Shown piece by piece: positions 27,003 through 35,108 of a DNA stretch of 45,164 nucleotides. The position numbers and the translations under genes were made by a program. Every line of letters starts with the position of its first letter. Position 1 is the stretch's first letter. Source of the DNA: Anaerolineae bacterium (GTDB taxonomy: Bacteria; Chloroflexota; Anaerolineae; Aggregatilineales; J027); the NCBI GenBank assembly GCA_021463865.1, contig JAJTXY010000034.1, forward strand, positions 1-45,164, given 5' to 3'. Under the pieces are notes generated by a model. The model worked only from the letters and a program-made list of their open reading frames with translations. It did not search any database and was not told the DNA's origin.

Positions 27003-29141
27003 ATGCCATCTCTGCTGACCCAATTGGTATGCCGGGATTGTGGTCATGCAATGTCGCCTGACCCCCTAGCCAAAACATGTGAAAAATGCGGTTCGGCTTG
27101 GATCGAAGCCGATTATGATTTCGAGACCGCCAAGAAAATTTGGTCGGCTGGTTTGCGTGATCGTGAAAGCGACCTCTGGCGGTACGAAGAATTATTGCCC
27201 GTCGCCCGCCCCGAACGTCCTATCACAATGGGTGAGGGATGGACGCCGTTGATTCATGCCATCAACCTTGAAAAAGAACTCAAGCTCCCCAATATTTTCA
27301 TTAAAGATGAGCGCCAAGGCCCGACCAGTTCTTTCAAAGATCGTCAGGCAGCGGTTGGCGCAGCGGCGTTGGTCCAAGCCAATAAAAACGAATGTGTCCT
27401 AGCCTCAACGGGCAACAAAGCAGCGGCATATGCGGCCTATTGTGCCAGAGCCGGTATCCGCCTATGGATTTTCCTCACCAGCATGGTACCCAACGAAAAA
27501 CTGCGTGAACTCGGTCTCTATGGGGCGGAGGTGGTCAAAATCGCCGGGACGTATGACCAAGCCAAAAAGGTCGCCCAAGATTTTGCCGAACGCCGCAATC
27601 TCTATCTTGACCCCGGGACAACCGCCATCCCTGGCAAAGAAGGCCTTAAGACCATCGCGTTTGAAATCGCCGAGCAGTTGGCGCGTTATGCCCCCACGTC
27701 GGATGGTAAATGGCGTGCCCCCGATTGGTATATCCAAGCGGTGAGTGGCGGCATTGGCCCAATTGGGATTTGGAAGGGCTTTCAAGAACTGATGCGCATG
27801 GGCCTGATTGATAAAATGCCCAAACTTGGCATTATCCAAGTTGAAGGCTGTGCGCCAATGGTCGAGGCGTGGACACTGGGGAAGGATGAAGCCGAACCCG
27901 TTACCCCGCGTACCCGCATATCCGTCCTTGCCACTGGCGACCCCGGGCGCGGCTATAAAATTTTGCGTCAAGCCTGCCTCGAAACAGGCGGCACGATGAT
28001 TTCCGCCAATGATGGGGCAGCCTTCCGTGCTATGCGCCGACTGGCCCGCAGCGAAGGCCTCAGCATGGAACCTGCCGCGTCGGTGGCCTTTGCTGGGCTA
28101 GAGCAGTTGGCTGCTGAAGGCCTGCTAAAACCAGAGGAATTTATCGTCGTCAATTGTTCGGGTCACACCTTCCCGGCTGAAAAACACGTTTTGGAAGACG
28201 AGTACGTGCTCGATCTCCAACTTGGGCATCCTGAAGGCGAAATGGCCGCCACCAATAAGATTGAGGAAGGTCTTGGGGCCGCTCTTGCCAAATTAGATGA
28301 GCAAGTCACCACAGTCGTGATTATTGACGATAATCCACAAGACAGCCGTCTCATCCGCCGCCTGCTACAAAATCATAAGAATTATCGCGTCTTTGAGGCC
28401 AACAATCCGCTAGATGGCCTTGACCTCGTGCGCCAGCGCAAACCCGATCTGGTCGTCAGCGACCTGACCATGCCCGAAATGGATGGGTTTACCCTCCTTG
28501 AAAGCCTGAAAGCCGATCCCGATACCCGTGATATTCCGGTGGTCGTGGTCTCGGCAAAAACCTTGACCGCACGCGATCGTGCCGTCCTTGAAGGTCAAGT
28601 AGATTCGCTGTGGCAAAAAGGTAGCTTTAACACCCGTGAGTTGGTTGACCACGTGGTAGAGCGTCTAGGCAGTAATTTAAAATCGCCCGACCAACCTATC
28701 AAAACGACGGTTGGCGAGGTTGCCAGTAGCGTCGTAGATGCGTTAGAGGCCGTTGCCGAAACCAAAGTCCTAGTCATTGACGATAATCGCCGTGATGCAC
28801 GCCTAGTCCGCCGCATTTTGGAGGCCACTCGGCGCTATCAGGTCTTGGAAGCCTATACGGGTAAAGATGCCAAGACCATGCTCGAAGAGAGCCTGCCACG
28901 CCTCATTGTCCTTGATATGATGCTGCCCGACACCGATGGGATTACCCTGTTAAGAGAACTCAAAGCCAGTGAGCGCCTCAAGGCCATCCCCATTGTCATT
29001 TTGACCGCCAAAGACCTATCTGAAGACGAAAAGGCCATCTTCCGAGAAAACAATTGCAGCGTCTGGGTAAAACCATCATTAGATCGCCAAGCGTTAGTCG
29101 CGCATGTGGATAAAATTATCAGCGAAAAGGACGCAAAGTAA
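27003..29141 (+). CDS. Threonine synthase-like PLP enzyme fused to two receiver (REC) domains
   Basis: 712 aa. Residues 1-400 are a fold-type II PLP enzyme close to threonine synthase. It has an N-terminal zinc ribbon (C10, C13, C26, C29), GEGWTPL (78-84), the Schiff-base lysine in SSFKDRQA (K112), ASTGNKAAAYAA (134-145) and the phosphate loop SGGIGPIG (248-255). A linker leads to REC1 (about 436-555; acidic pair D442-D443, phospho-Asp D487, S517, K539) and REC2 (about 587-708; D593-D594, D638, T668, K690). Threonine synthase makes threonine from O-phosphohomoserine; the exact reaction here is not proven. Both receivers keep the phosphorylation residues. The stop overlaps the next ATG (TAATG). 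Confidence 0.93.
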   Translation: MPSLLTQLVCRDCGHAMSPDPLAKTCEKCGSAWIEADYDFETAKKIWSAGLRDRESDLWRYEELLPVARPERPITMGEGWTPLIHAINLEKELKLPNIFIKDERQGPTSSFKDRQAAVGAAALVQANKNECVLASTGNKAAAYAAYCARAGIRLWIFLTSMVPNEKLRELGLYGAEVVKIAGTYDQAKKVAQDFAERRNLYLDPGTTAIPGKEGLKTIAFEIAEQLARYAPTSDGKWRAPDWYIQAVSGGIGPIGIWKGFQELMRMGLIDKMPKLGIIQVEGCAPMVEAWTLGKDEAEPVTPRTRISVLATGDPGRGYKILRQACLETGGTMISANDGAAFRAMRRLARSEGLSMEPAASVAFAGLEQLAAEGLLKPEEFIVVNCSGHTFPAEKHVLEDEYVLDLQLGHPEGEMAATNKIEEGLGAALAKLDEQVTTVVIIDDNPQDSRLIRRLLQNHKNYRVFEANNPLDGLDLVRQRKPDLVVSDLTMPEMDGFTLLESLKADPDTRDIPVVVVSAKTLTARDRAVLEGQVDSLWQKGSFNTRELVDHVVERLGSNLKSPDQPIKTTVGEVASSVVDALEAVAETKVLVIDDNRRDARLVRRILEATRRYQVLEAYTGKDAKTMLEESLPRLIVLDMMLPDTDGITLLRELKASERLKAIPIVILTAKDLSEDEKAIFRENNCSVWVKPSLDRQALVAHVDKIISEKDAK

Positions 29142-29509
29142 TGGCTAAACGGATTTTGTATGTGGAAGATAACGCCCAAAATAAGCGCCTCGTTCGCAAA
29201 ATCCTTGTTTCACGAGGCTATGAGGTGCTTGAGGCGGAGGATGGCTTGGCGGGGGTCGAGATTACCAAAAATGAATTACCCGATTTAATTCTGATGGATA
29301 TCAACATCCCCGGCATGGACGGCCTCGAAGCAACAGGCGTTATCAAAGCAACCACGGAGACCAAACATATCCCAGTCATTGCCTTGACCGCCAACGCCAT
29401 GCGTGGAGACGCTGAACGATTTCTTGCAGCCGGGTGCGATGGATATTTACCCAAACCTATCAATATGACCGAACTACTTGAGACGGTGCGTGGTTTTCTT
29501 GGAGAATAA
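29141..29509 (+). CDS. Stand-alone response regulator receiver protein (CheY/DivK-like)
   Basis: 122 aa, a single REC domain with acidic pair E9-D10, phospho-Asp D53 (LILMDINIPGMDG), T83 (ALTANAM) and K105 (YLPKPI). It has no output domain, so it probably relays phosphate or binds a partner. The opening (RILYVEDNAQNKRLVRKIL) resembles DivK-type receivers that serve hybrid kinases. Its start shares one base with the stop of the PLP-REC-REC gene, which implies translational coupling and a shared pathway. Confidence 0.94.
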   Translation: MAKRILYVEDNAQNKRLVRKILVSRGYEVLEAEDGLAGVEITKNELPDLILMDINIPGMDGLEATGVIKATTETKHIPVIALTANAMRGDAERFLAAGCDGYLPKPINMTELLETVRGFLGE

Positions 29510-29864
29510 ATAATTTTTAGAATCGGCGGTTGTACCACACTATTGCTATACCTATACCCTACGATTTTATCTAAGTTGTCTGGGTTCTGTTAAACCCTGT
29601 CTATTTCAGACCAAACCCCAACCCAGTCGCTTTCGTATTTTTCCCCAAGCATGGTATGATAGGTTGTGAGAGGCTTAAAATTATCCTTAATCCTCTGACA
29701 ATTTTGATTATGGACGGCTCATTTGGGGCCATTTCACTTAATCTATGGGTGAAATTTTATGAGTTTCATAACACCCACCTAGCATCCCTAAATTTAGAGT
29801 GCGAAAGGAGTAAGGTGCTTCCTCCCCAAGCCTAAAAAACTGGGGTCTCCGCGCCGAATTTTAG
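29510..29864 (+). promoter_or_regulatory. Leader region of the PA14/SH3b gene with nested hairpin and mini-ORF
   Basis: 355 bp without a protein gene. Near the 3' end a ribosome site AAAGGAG (29804-29810) precedes a six-codon ORF (GTG at 29815, TAA at 29833-29835; peptide MLPPQA). The same stretch folds into a nested hairpin: outer GGTGC/GCGCC (29814-29818 with 29851-29855), inner CCCCA/TGGGG (29824-29828 with 29841-29845). The main ATG at 29865 has no ribosome site of its own. The region before 29760 shows nothing I can identify. Confidence 0.4.
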
Positions 29865-31376
29865 ATGAAACGACAAGTTTTGCGCTTATCCATTCTCGCC
29901 TTATGTGGGGTCATTGTACTCGGTCTTGCCACGCTACTTCCCAATGCAGGCGGCAAGCCACAGGTAGCCGAAGCTCAGACAAGCTGTTGGACAGGCAGTT
30001 TTTTTAACAACAACAACTTTATTGGTACCCCTACTGGAACTTCCCCTTGTGATACCGTCATTAATTTTAATTACGGTGCAAGCGGGCCAGCGCAACTACC
30101 CGGTGTAGTGGATAATTTCTCCGTTCGCTGGCAAAGCTCCCAAATCCTACCCACCGCCGGACTTTATACGTTCAATATCACGGTTGAAGATGGGGCACGT
30201 CTGAATGTTGGTGGACAGACCATTATCAATCAAATCGGTGCGGATTTAACCGGCCCAACCACGTTAAGCGGCTTCTATTCCAATACTATCCCCGGCCAAT
30301 CGGTGACTATTATTTTGGAATATCAAGCTTTGACAGGCAATGCCCAAATTGCCCTCAATTGGTCTACCTCTGGTGGCGTAGCAACTGCGACCCCATCAAC
30401 CACCAGTGTGTGGAATGTCGAATACTTCAACAATACTACGTTGTTGGGTACGGCAGTCGCGTTTAGCCAAGTGACGACGGATGCTCTCAACATTAACTGG
30501 GATATGACCGCACCTGCCCTCGGTGTTCCCGCCGATGCGTGGTCAGCCCGTTTCACCAAAGTCATTGATTTCGGTGCTGGGGGCACCTTCCGCTTTGAAG
30601 GCAGGGTAGACGATATTTTCACCGTGCGATTGGATGGCACACCGATTATCGCCTCCACACCGTACTGGCAAGAATTCCTTTACAACGCCACCATACAAGT
30701 CGCAGGTGGACAGCACACCCTGACCATCGAAATGGCAGATTTTGAGCGCCAAGCCTATCTGCAATTCACATGGTTCGCGGTGAATGCACAGGGAACACCT
30801 GTTTCGGGAACAGCCACCAGCGGCACTCCCGGCTTTACGGGCGTTACAGGCACGGTCAATGCCAATGTCGGCCTAAACTTCCGTCAAAGTCCGTCTACCA
30901 CCGCGACCAAGCTGGCCCTGCTGCCCAAAGGTGCAACCTATCCGGTGGTCGGGCGTTCAGCCGATGGTGTCTGGGCACAATTGAACGTCAACGGTCAGAT
31001 CGGCTGGTCACTGGCGCAATGGCTCGTCTTTACAGGTGACTTTAATAGTGTCCCTGTGACCGATGGTGGTACCAGCCAAGCCCAAGCGACGGCTGGCCCA
31101 ACGCCGACCCCGACTCCCATTCCGGGTGGTGTCCAAGTTCGGGCGGTGGGTAATGTACGCATTCGTTCTTGCCCAAGCACCCGCTGCGCCCGCCTCAGCT
31201 ATGTTCCTTGGGGAACGCAGGTTATTGCATTGGGTGAGAGCAACGACAAACGCTGGATCAAGATTCGCTATAATGATCCACGCAAGGGTGAGGTCGTCGG
31301 TTGGTCATTGAAGGCATGGTACTTTAATAACGACTTCAGTCTGCCGTTGCCAGAGCTACCCACGCTCTCGTCATAA
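29865..31376 (+). CDS. Secreted protein with two PA14-like and two SH3b domains
   Basis: 503 aa with a Sec signal peptide (about residues 1-37, likely cut near AEA). Two PA14-like beta-sandwich modules follow: about 38-165 (ELYTFNITVEDGARLNVGG-type text) and about 180-305 (WNVEYFNNTTLLG, FRFEGRVDDIFTVRLDG). These usually bind carbohydrate. Then come two bacterial SH3 modules at about 325-385 (GLNFRQSPSTTATKLALLPKG) and 420-485 (VRIRSCPSTRCARLSYVPWG), linked by a Thr-Pro stretch; SH3b modules usually bind cell wall. No catalytic domain is seen. An in-frame stop directly precedes the ATG, fixing the start. A good terminator follows. Confidence 0.88.
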   Translation: MKRQVLRLSILALCGVIVLGLATLLPNAGGKPQVAEAQTSCWTGSFFNNNNFIGTPTGTSPCDTVINFNYGASGPAQLPGVVDNFSVRWQSSQILPTAGLYTFNITVEDGARLNVGGQTIINQIGADLTGPTTLSGFYSNTIPGQSVTIILEYQALTGNAQIALNWSTSGGVATATPSTTSVWNVEYFNNTTLLGTAVAFSQVTTDALNINWDMTAPALGVPADAWSARFTKVIDFGAGGTFRFEGRVDDIFTVRLDGTPIIASTPYWQEFLYNATIQVAGGQHTLTIEMADFERQAYLQFTWFAVNAQGTPVSGTATSGTPGFTGVTGTVNANVGLNFRQSPSTTATKLALLPKGATYPVVGRSADGVWAQLNVNGQIGWSLAQWLVFTGDFNSVPVTDGGTSQAQATAGPTPTPTPIPGGVQVRAVGNVRIRSCPSTRCARLSYVPWGTQVIALGESNDKRWIKIRYNDPRKGEVVGWSLKAWYFNNDFSLPLPELPTLSS

Positions 31377-31399
31377 AATGAACTAAAACGTATATATGC

Positions 31400-31432
31400 A
31401 GGGCGGTTCACACGAGCCGCCCTATTTATTTC
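31400..31432 (+). terminator. Rho-independent terminator after the PA14/SH3b gene
   Basis: A perfect 7-bp stem AGGGCGG/CCGCCCT (31400-31406, 31417-31423) with a 10-nt loop is followed by ATTTATTT. It lies 24 bp after the stop at 31376 and shows that the next gene must start downstream of it. Confidence 0.8.
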
Positions 31433-31449
31433 TACGAGATTTCTGCTAT

Positions 31450-31932
31450 ATGAACAATAGGCCCCTCGTTCCACGTAAGCGCATGTATCATGCTCATGAC
31501 CGCAAAATGATCCTCGCCAAAAATCCAAACGAAAGCAGTGAACATGTGCTGATGAAAGCCTTCTTGTGGGCGCTCTATCTGCCAGATTACCCCACGCTGA
31601 CGGTTGAAATTCGTATTGGCGATAGATACAAACCGGACGTGATAGCGCTCGACGAAGAGGGTAAACCTTTATTTTGGGGCGAGGCAGGCCAAGTCAGTAT
31701 GGAAAAAGTGCGGGCGCTGGCAAAACGGTATCGCAGCACTCACTTTGCCATCGCCAAATGGTACACCCGACTTGACCCATTGGAAGTTTTGGTCACAGAG
31801 GCCATCGAAGACATCAAACGCGATGCTCCATTTGATCTGATTAATTTCCCTGCCGATAGTGCCCAACGCTTTTTGGATGATGAGGGGCATCTCCAAATCA
31901 ACCAAACCGACTTGGAGATACGGCGTTTATAG
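31450..31932 (+). CDS. YaeQ-like protein (PD-(D/E)XK nuclease fold)
   Basis: 160 aa from the ATG at 31450. An in-frame ATG at 31396 is rejected because the terminator of the upstream gene lies inside that extension. The sequence follows YaeQ: ILAKNPNESSEHVLMKAFLWAL matches the family's 'LARHPSETDERMMVRLLAFAL' helix, then KPDVIAL and the LFWGEAGQVSMEKV strand with E78 and Q81, the PD...E-x-G-Q pattern of the fold. YaeQ function is unclear; a nuclease role is plausible, not proven. The TAG stop (31930-31932) is contributed by the adjacent 100-bp repeat. Confidence 0.75.
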   Translation: MNNRPLVPRKRMYHAHDRKMILAKNPNESSEHVLMKAFLWALYLPDYPTLTVEIRIGDRYKPDVIALDEEGKPLFWGEAGQVSMEKVRALAKRYRSTHFAIAKWYTRLDPLEVLVTEAIEDIKRDAPFDLINFPADSAQRFLDDEGHLQINQTDLEIRRL

Positions 31933-32028
31933 CGATTCTCATGTTGGCTGGCCCGCATTTCCAGCTAGATTCAGCACGGCGGCTTTAGCCCCGTGTCATA
32001 ATTGGTCAATCTACTTGAAAACTGCTAT
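31929..32028. repeat. 100-bp terminal-inverted-repeat element, copy 1
   Basis: It starts ATAGCGATT and ends AACTGCTAT, so the tips are inverted repeats (ATAGC/GCTAT). The centre folds into a hairpin CACGGCGGCTTTAGCCCCGTG. It is about 87% identical, ungapped, to copy 2 at 33271 and in the same orientation. It fills the whole gap between the convergent YaeQ-like and PaaK-like genes. It carries no ORF, so if mobile it depends on a transposase elsewhere (MITE- or REP-like). Confidence 0.85.
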
Positions 32029-32031
32029 GGG

Positions 32032-33213
32032 TTAATCCCACTTACGCTCGTCCATAATTAAGCGCTGGCCTTCAATCACATCTACGAATTCCACCGCATT
32101 GATCGAAAGATGAGCCACTTGCTTAATCGCGGCTTTGAGGGCTTCTCCATCCACCGAGGCTCCAGTTTGGGGGACGACTTTGAGGGTCACTTGGTCATAA
32201 TCCCCATCGCGTGTCACTACCGCCTGTAACCCGGCGATACCTGCGAACGATGCCGTTGCAAAGCGCAGTTGATTGGGGTGCAAAAACATCCCGCGCACTT
32301 TGACCGCTTCACCGCTTCGCCCAACTAAGCCGAATAAACGCCCCGCACCCGGAATCATCACCGCCATATCGCCTGTGCCAAATCGCAGCAGGGGATAGGT
32401 CTTGCTAAAACTAGTAACAACCACCTCGCCGGGTGTGCCTTCCTGCACCCATTGTCCGGTTTGCGGATCAACCAACTCGACAATCAGGTTATTGGGCAAA
32501 ATGAATCCCTGCTCTCCATACACCTCATACGCTACGACCCCCAGATCAGCGGTGGCATAGGCTTGACTTGTCTTAAGGCCATATTCCCCCTCAAATTTAG
32601 CCCGCAGTGAAGGGGGATAGGGTTCGGCACTGAAAAAGGCCTTCTTGAGTGGGATAGCAGTTTTAGGAATTCCCATCTCCACCATTTTGTCCAGAATCAT
32701 AGATAGAAAACTGGGCGTGCCGACATAACCGACGATTTTTAAGTCAAGGATGACTTTGATTTGGGTTTCGGTGTTCCCCGGCCCCATTGGAACAACAATT
32801 GCCCCAGTCCGCCGCAATCCCTCATCCAACAGCAACCCCGCCGGAACCATGTGATACAGGAAGGTATTGACCACAATATCGCCTTTGCCAAACCCTGCCC
32901 GCGACAGGGCCAGTTCAGCATCCTCAAATAATTCCGTGTCATCAACGCCGAAGGGGTCGAAGATTGGGCCGGGCGAAAGATGGATACGCTGCAACCGCTC
33001 GATAGGCACAGCTAACCAGCCCCCAAACGGTGGATTAGCCTGCTGCATCTCGGTAAATTGATCTTTACTGGTGACAGGTAATTTCTGCAAATCAGCGACG
33101 CTCTGCACATCCTTGAGGGTTAATCCTGCGCCGTCAAAAATGGACTTGACCGCCGAGGCATTCGCAATCGCATAAGCCAAATGCTCTTTTAAACGTTGAT
33201 CTATATCGGCCAT
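32032..33213 (-). CDS. Phenylacetate-CoA ligase (PaaK)-like adenylate-forming protein
   Basis: 393 aa from the ATG at 33213, with AAAGG 8 nt upstream. The longer in-frame start at 33282 would begin inside repeat copy 2. Fold features of the ANL superfamily PaaK branch: LQKLPVTSKDQFTEM, YHMVPAGLLLDEGLRRTGAIVVP, SAEPYPPSLRAKFEGEYG, AYATADLGVVAYE, TYPLLRFGTGDMA and KVRGMFLHPNQL. The P-loop normally reading SSGTTG is HLSPGPIF here, so ATP use is uncertain. Expected reaction if active: activation of an aromatic or related acid to its CoA thioester. It is bracketed by two direct 100-bp repeats. Confidence 0.85.
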   Translation of the reverse strand: MADIDQRLKEHLAYAIANASAVKSIFDGAGLTLKDVQSVADLQKLPVTSKDQFTEMQQANPPFGGWLAVPIERLQRIHLSPGPIFDPFGVDDTELFEDAELALSRAGFGKGDIVVNTFLYHMVPAGLLLDEGLRRTGAIVVPMGPGNTETQIKVILDLKIVGYVGTPSFLSMILDKMVEMGIPKTAIPLKKAFFSAEPYPPSLRAKFEGEYGLKTSQAYATADLGVVAYEVYGEQGFILPNNLIVELVDPQTGQWVQEGTPGEVVVTSFSKTYPLLRFGTGDMAVMIPGAGRLFGLVGRSGEAVKVRGMFLHPNQLRFATASFAGIAGLQAVVTRDGDYDQVTLKVVPQTGASVDGEALKAAIKQVAHLSINAVEFVDVIEGQRLIMDERKWD

Positions 33214-33270
33214 AGAAAAACCTTTCAAAGCGATAATTTTTTGATGTAAATAAAAATAGGGAAGGCTTTT

Positions 33271-33370
33271 ATAGCGATTCATATGTTGGTTGGCCCGCGT
33301 TTCCAGCTAGATTCAGCACGGCGGGTTTAGCCCTGTGTCATCATAGGCCAATCTACTTGAAAATCGCTGT
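33271..33370. repeat. 100-bp terminal-inverted-repeat element, copy 2
   Basis: It starts ATAGCGATTC and ends AATCGCTGT, with tips inverted (ATAGCGATT against ACAGCGATT). It differs from copy 1 at about 13 of 100 positions without gaps. Some differences in the central hairpin keep pairing by wobble (CCCTGTG for CCCCGTG). It lies between the PaaK-like start and the MFS stop, 22 bp from the latter. Confidence 0.85.
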
Positions 33371-33392
33371 AAGGCCCTCGCCATATACTTTC

Positions 33393-35108
33393 TTATCCGC
33401 CAATTTCGGGCACTCGTCGGATTGTGGTCTTAGCAGGCATCGCGGATGGTGTCGGCTCAACCTTTCCTCCCTGCAACCGCAGCGCAAACAACAACGCTAC
33501 CAAACTAATTGCCGCCCCAATCAGGAACATTTCGTTAATTTGGTCAACTGTCGCATTAAAATAGGCGTCTTGGCGCTCCAACCCCGGCATATCCGCCACC
33601 CGTGCATCTACCCGATAAAGCGCAAAGGTCGTCAGTCCAGAAATCGCCAACGTCATGCCGACCAGACGCAGCACCAGCACCAACGCCGCCGACACACCTC
33701 GGTCATCATCCGGTGCATCATTCATCAAAGCCGTTGCGACAGGTGAAATCGTCAGACCCAGACCAATTCCTACTAGGGCAATTTCAGCCCCCATAATCCA
33801 GAAGGAAATATCACCCGTCCATGTGAAGCTGCACAGCAAAAACCCGATGATGGAAAGCGCCATCCCGATGACCGTTGTGCGGCGATAACCATAGCGATCA
33901 CTCAGCCAGCCGCCGGGAAATGCCGCGATTGCCATCGGCACCGTCAGCCCCGACAAGACCAAGCCTGCCACCAGCGCCGCATTGTGAAACGCCGATTCAC
34001 TGGTCGAATCCAAGCGGATATTGACCAATAAGGGCACACTCACCAGCCCAATTGCCAGTGCGAAGCCCACACAAAAATTGGTAAAGGCCGCCACGCTGAA
34101 ATTAGCCTTGCGAAACAGGCGCAAATCAATCAGCGGTGTCTTGGTGCGGAACTCCCAAAACAGAAAGGCCGCAAACGCCACCCCCGCCATGAGCAGCATC
34201 GGGAGGGTGATGTCGGTGCTTTCCGTCGCAATCTCATCAAAACTTTCCGCACTCGCCGCTGATTCTGGGCTTGCACCGCCTAAACCAATACTTAAGCCAA
34301 TCAACGCTGCCGTAAGCAAGCCTGTGCCTACAAAATCAAATTTGCCTTCGATCCTTTGGCTAAATTGTGGCCCACGCAATGCCAACCATGCCCCCACCAA
34401 CGCAATGAGGCCCAACGGGATATTTAACAGAAACAGCGTATGCCAATCAGGATGTCCAATTTTCAGGCCCACACTGGCGAAGGTATCCACAATGCTGTCG
34501 CCGTGATTGCCAAAAAAATTGACCATTGCCCCGCCATACAGGTGCCCCAATACCCAACCAGCGGTATCTATCGCACCAACCGCCCCCAATGGACGTGCCC
34601 GCCCCGTTTTCGGGAACAGGTCACCCACCAGCGCCATCGTGACCGGCACCATTGCTCCGGCCCCCAATGCCTGAATGACGCGCCCCAAGATAATCATGTA
34701 TAGCTGGCGCATTTCCAATGAGGGGGGAATATGGGTGTCGGGATTGGGGTATATCCAGCGGTAGACCTCTAAATAGGTATCAGCGGGCCATTGATCGGCA
34801 ATCGTGATAAACCACGAACCGAACATAAAAATCAACAGGCAGATGATATAGACCCACTTGCGCCCCAAAAGATCGGATAGACGGCCCGTAAATGCCATGC
34901 TAATCGTATAGGCCAAAAGATAGGCACTAATCACCCACGACGCCTCATCAAAACGAGTGTCTGGCGGTAGATTGAGTTGATTCATCACCTCTGGCAAAAT
35001 CGCCGAGACGATGGTCAGGTCAAGCGCCCCGATGAATACGGGCAGGGATAAAACCGCCAATATCCACCATGCGCGGCGTGTCTCAGTTGGCGGGTGTAGA
35101 TTCTGCAT
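33393..35108 (-). CDS. MFS exporter, DHA2 / EmrB-QacA-like (14 TM)
   Basis: 571 aa. It opens with WWILAVLSLPVFIGALDLTIVSAILP (motif D1 of DHA2 drug exporters), then motif A GRLSDLLGRK and motif C-like GRVIQALGAGAMVPVTMALVGD, and about 14 membrane segments. An extra polar loop of about 40 residues sits between TM3 and TM4. Its ATG (35106-35108) lies inside the end of the upstream lipoprotein gene, overlapping by 26 bp, so translation is coupled. That pairing is the one seen for mycobacterial LprG with Rv1410/P55, which exports triacylated lipids; by analogy it may move lipids or amphiphiles rather than drugs. Confidence 0.92.
   Translation of the reverse strand: MQNLHPPTETRRAWWILAVLSLPVFIGALDLTIVSAILPEVMNQLNLPPDTRFDEASWVISAYLLAYTISMAFTGRLSDLLGRKWVYIICLLIFMFGSWFITIADQWPADTYLEVYRWIYPNPDTHIPPSLEMRQLYMIILGRVIQALGAGAMVPVTMALVGDLFPKTGRARPLGAVGAIDTAGWVLGHLYGGAMVNFFGNHGDSIVDTFASVGLKIGHPDWHTLFLLNIPLGLIALVGAWLALRGPQFSQRIEGKFDFVGTGLLTAALIGLSIGLGGASPESAASAESFDEIATESTDITLPMLLMAGVAFAAFLFWEFRTKTPLIDLRLFRKANFSVAAFTNFCVGFALAIGLVSVPLLVNIRLDSTSESAFHNAALVAGLVLSGLTVPMAIAAFPGGWLSDRYGYRRTTVIGMALSIIGFLLCSFTWTGDISFWIMGAEIALVGIGLGLTISPVATALMNDAPDDDRGVSAALVLVLRLVGMTLAISGLTTFALYRVDARVADMPGLERQDAYFNATVDQINEMFLIGAAISLVALLFALRLQGGKVEPTPSAMPAKTTIRRVPEIGG

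Noticed and set aside
27462-27971. 169-codon minus-strand frame opposite the PLP enzyme
   Set aside because: It is antisense to invariant threonine-synthase motifs and has no plausible start signal or homology.
29510-29864. Known riboswitch (cyclic di-AMP, cyclic di-GMP, others) upstream of the SH3b gene
   Set aside because: The GCGCCGAA and SH3b context recalled the cyclic di-AMP class, but the conserved core and order do not match, and the motif lies too close to the ATG. Kept only as an unassigned leader structure.
31396-31449. N-terminal extension of the YaeQ-like gene from ATG 31396
   Set aside because: The extension would be encoded by the terminator hairpin of the preceding gene, and family similarity starts later.
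33214-33282. Longer start for the PaaK-like gene at 33282
   Set aside because: That ATG lies inside repeat copy 2; the ATG at 33213 has a good ribosome site and natural N-terminus.
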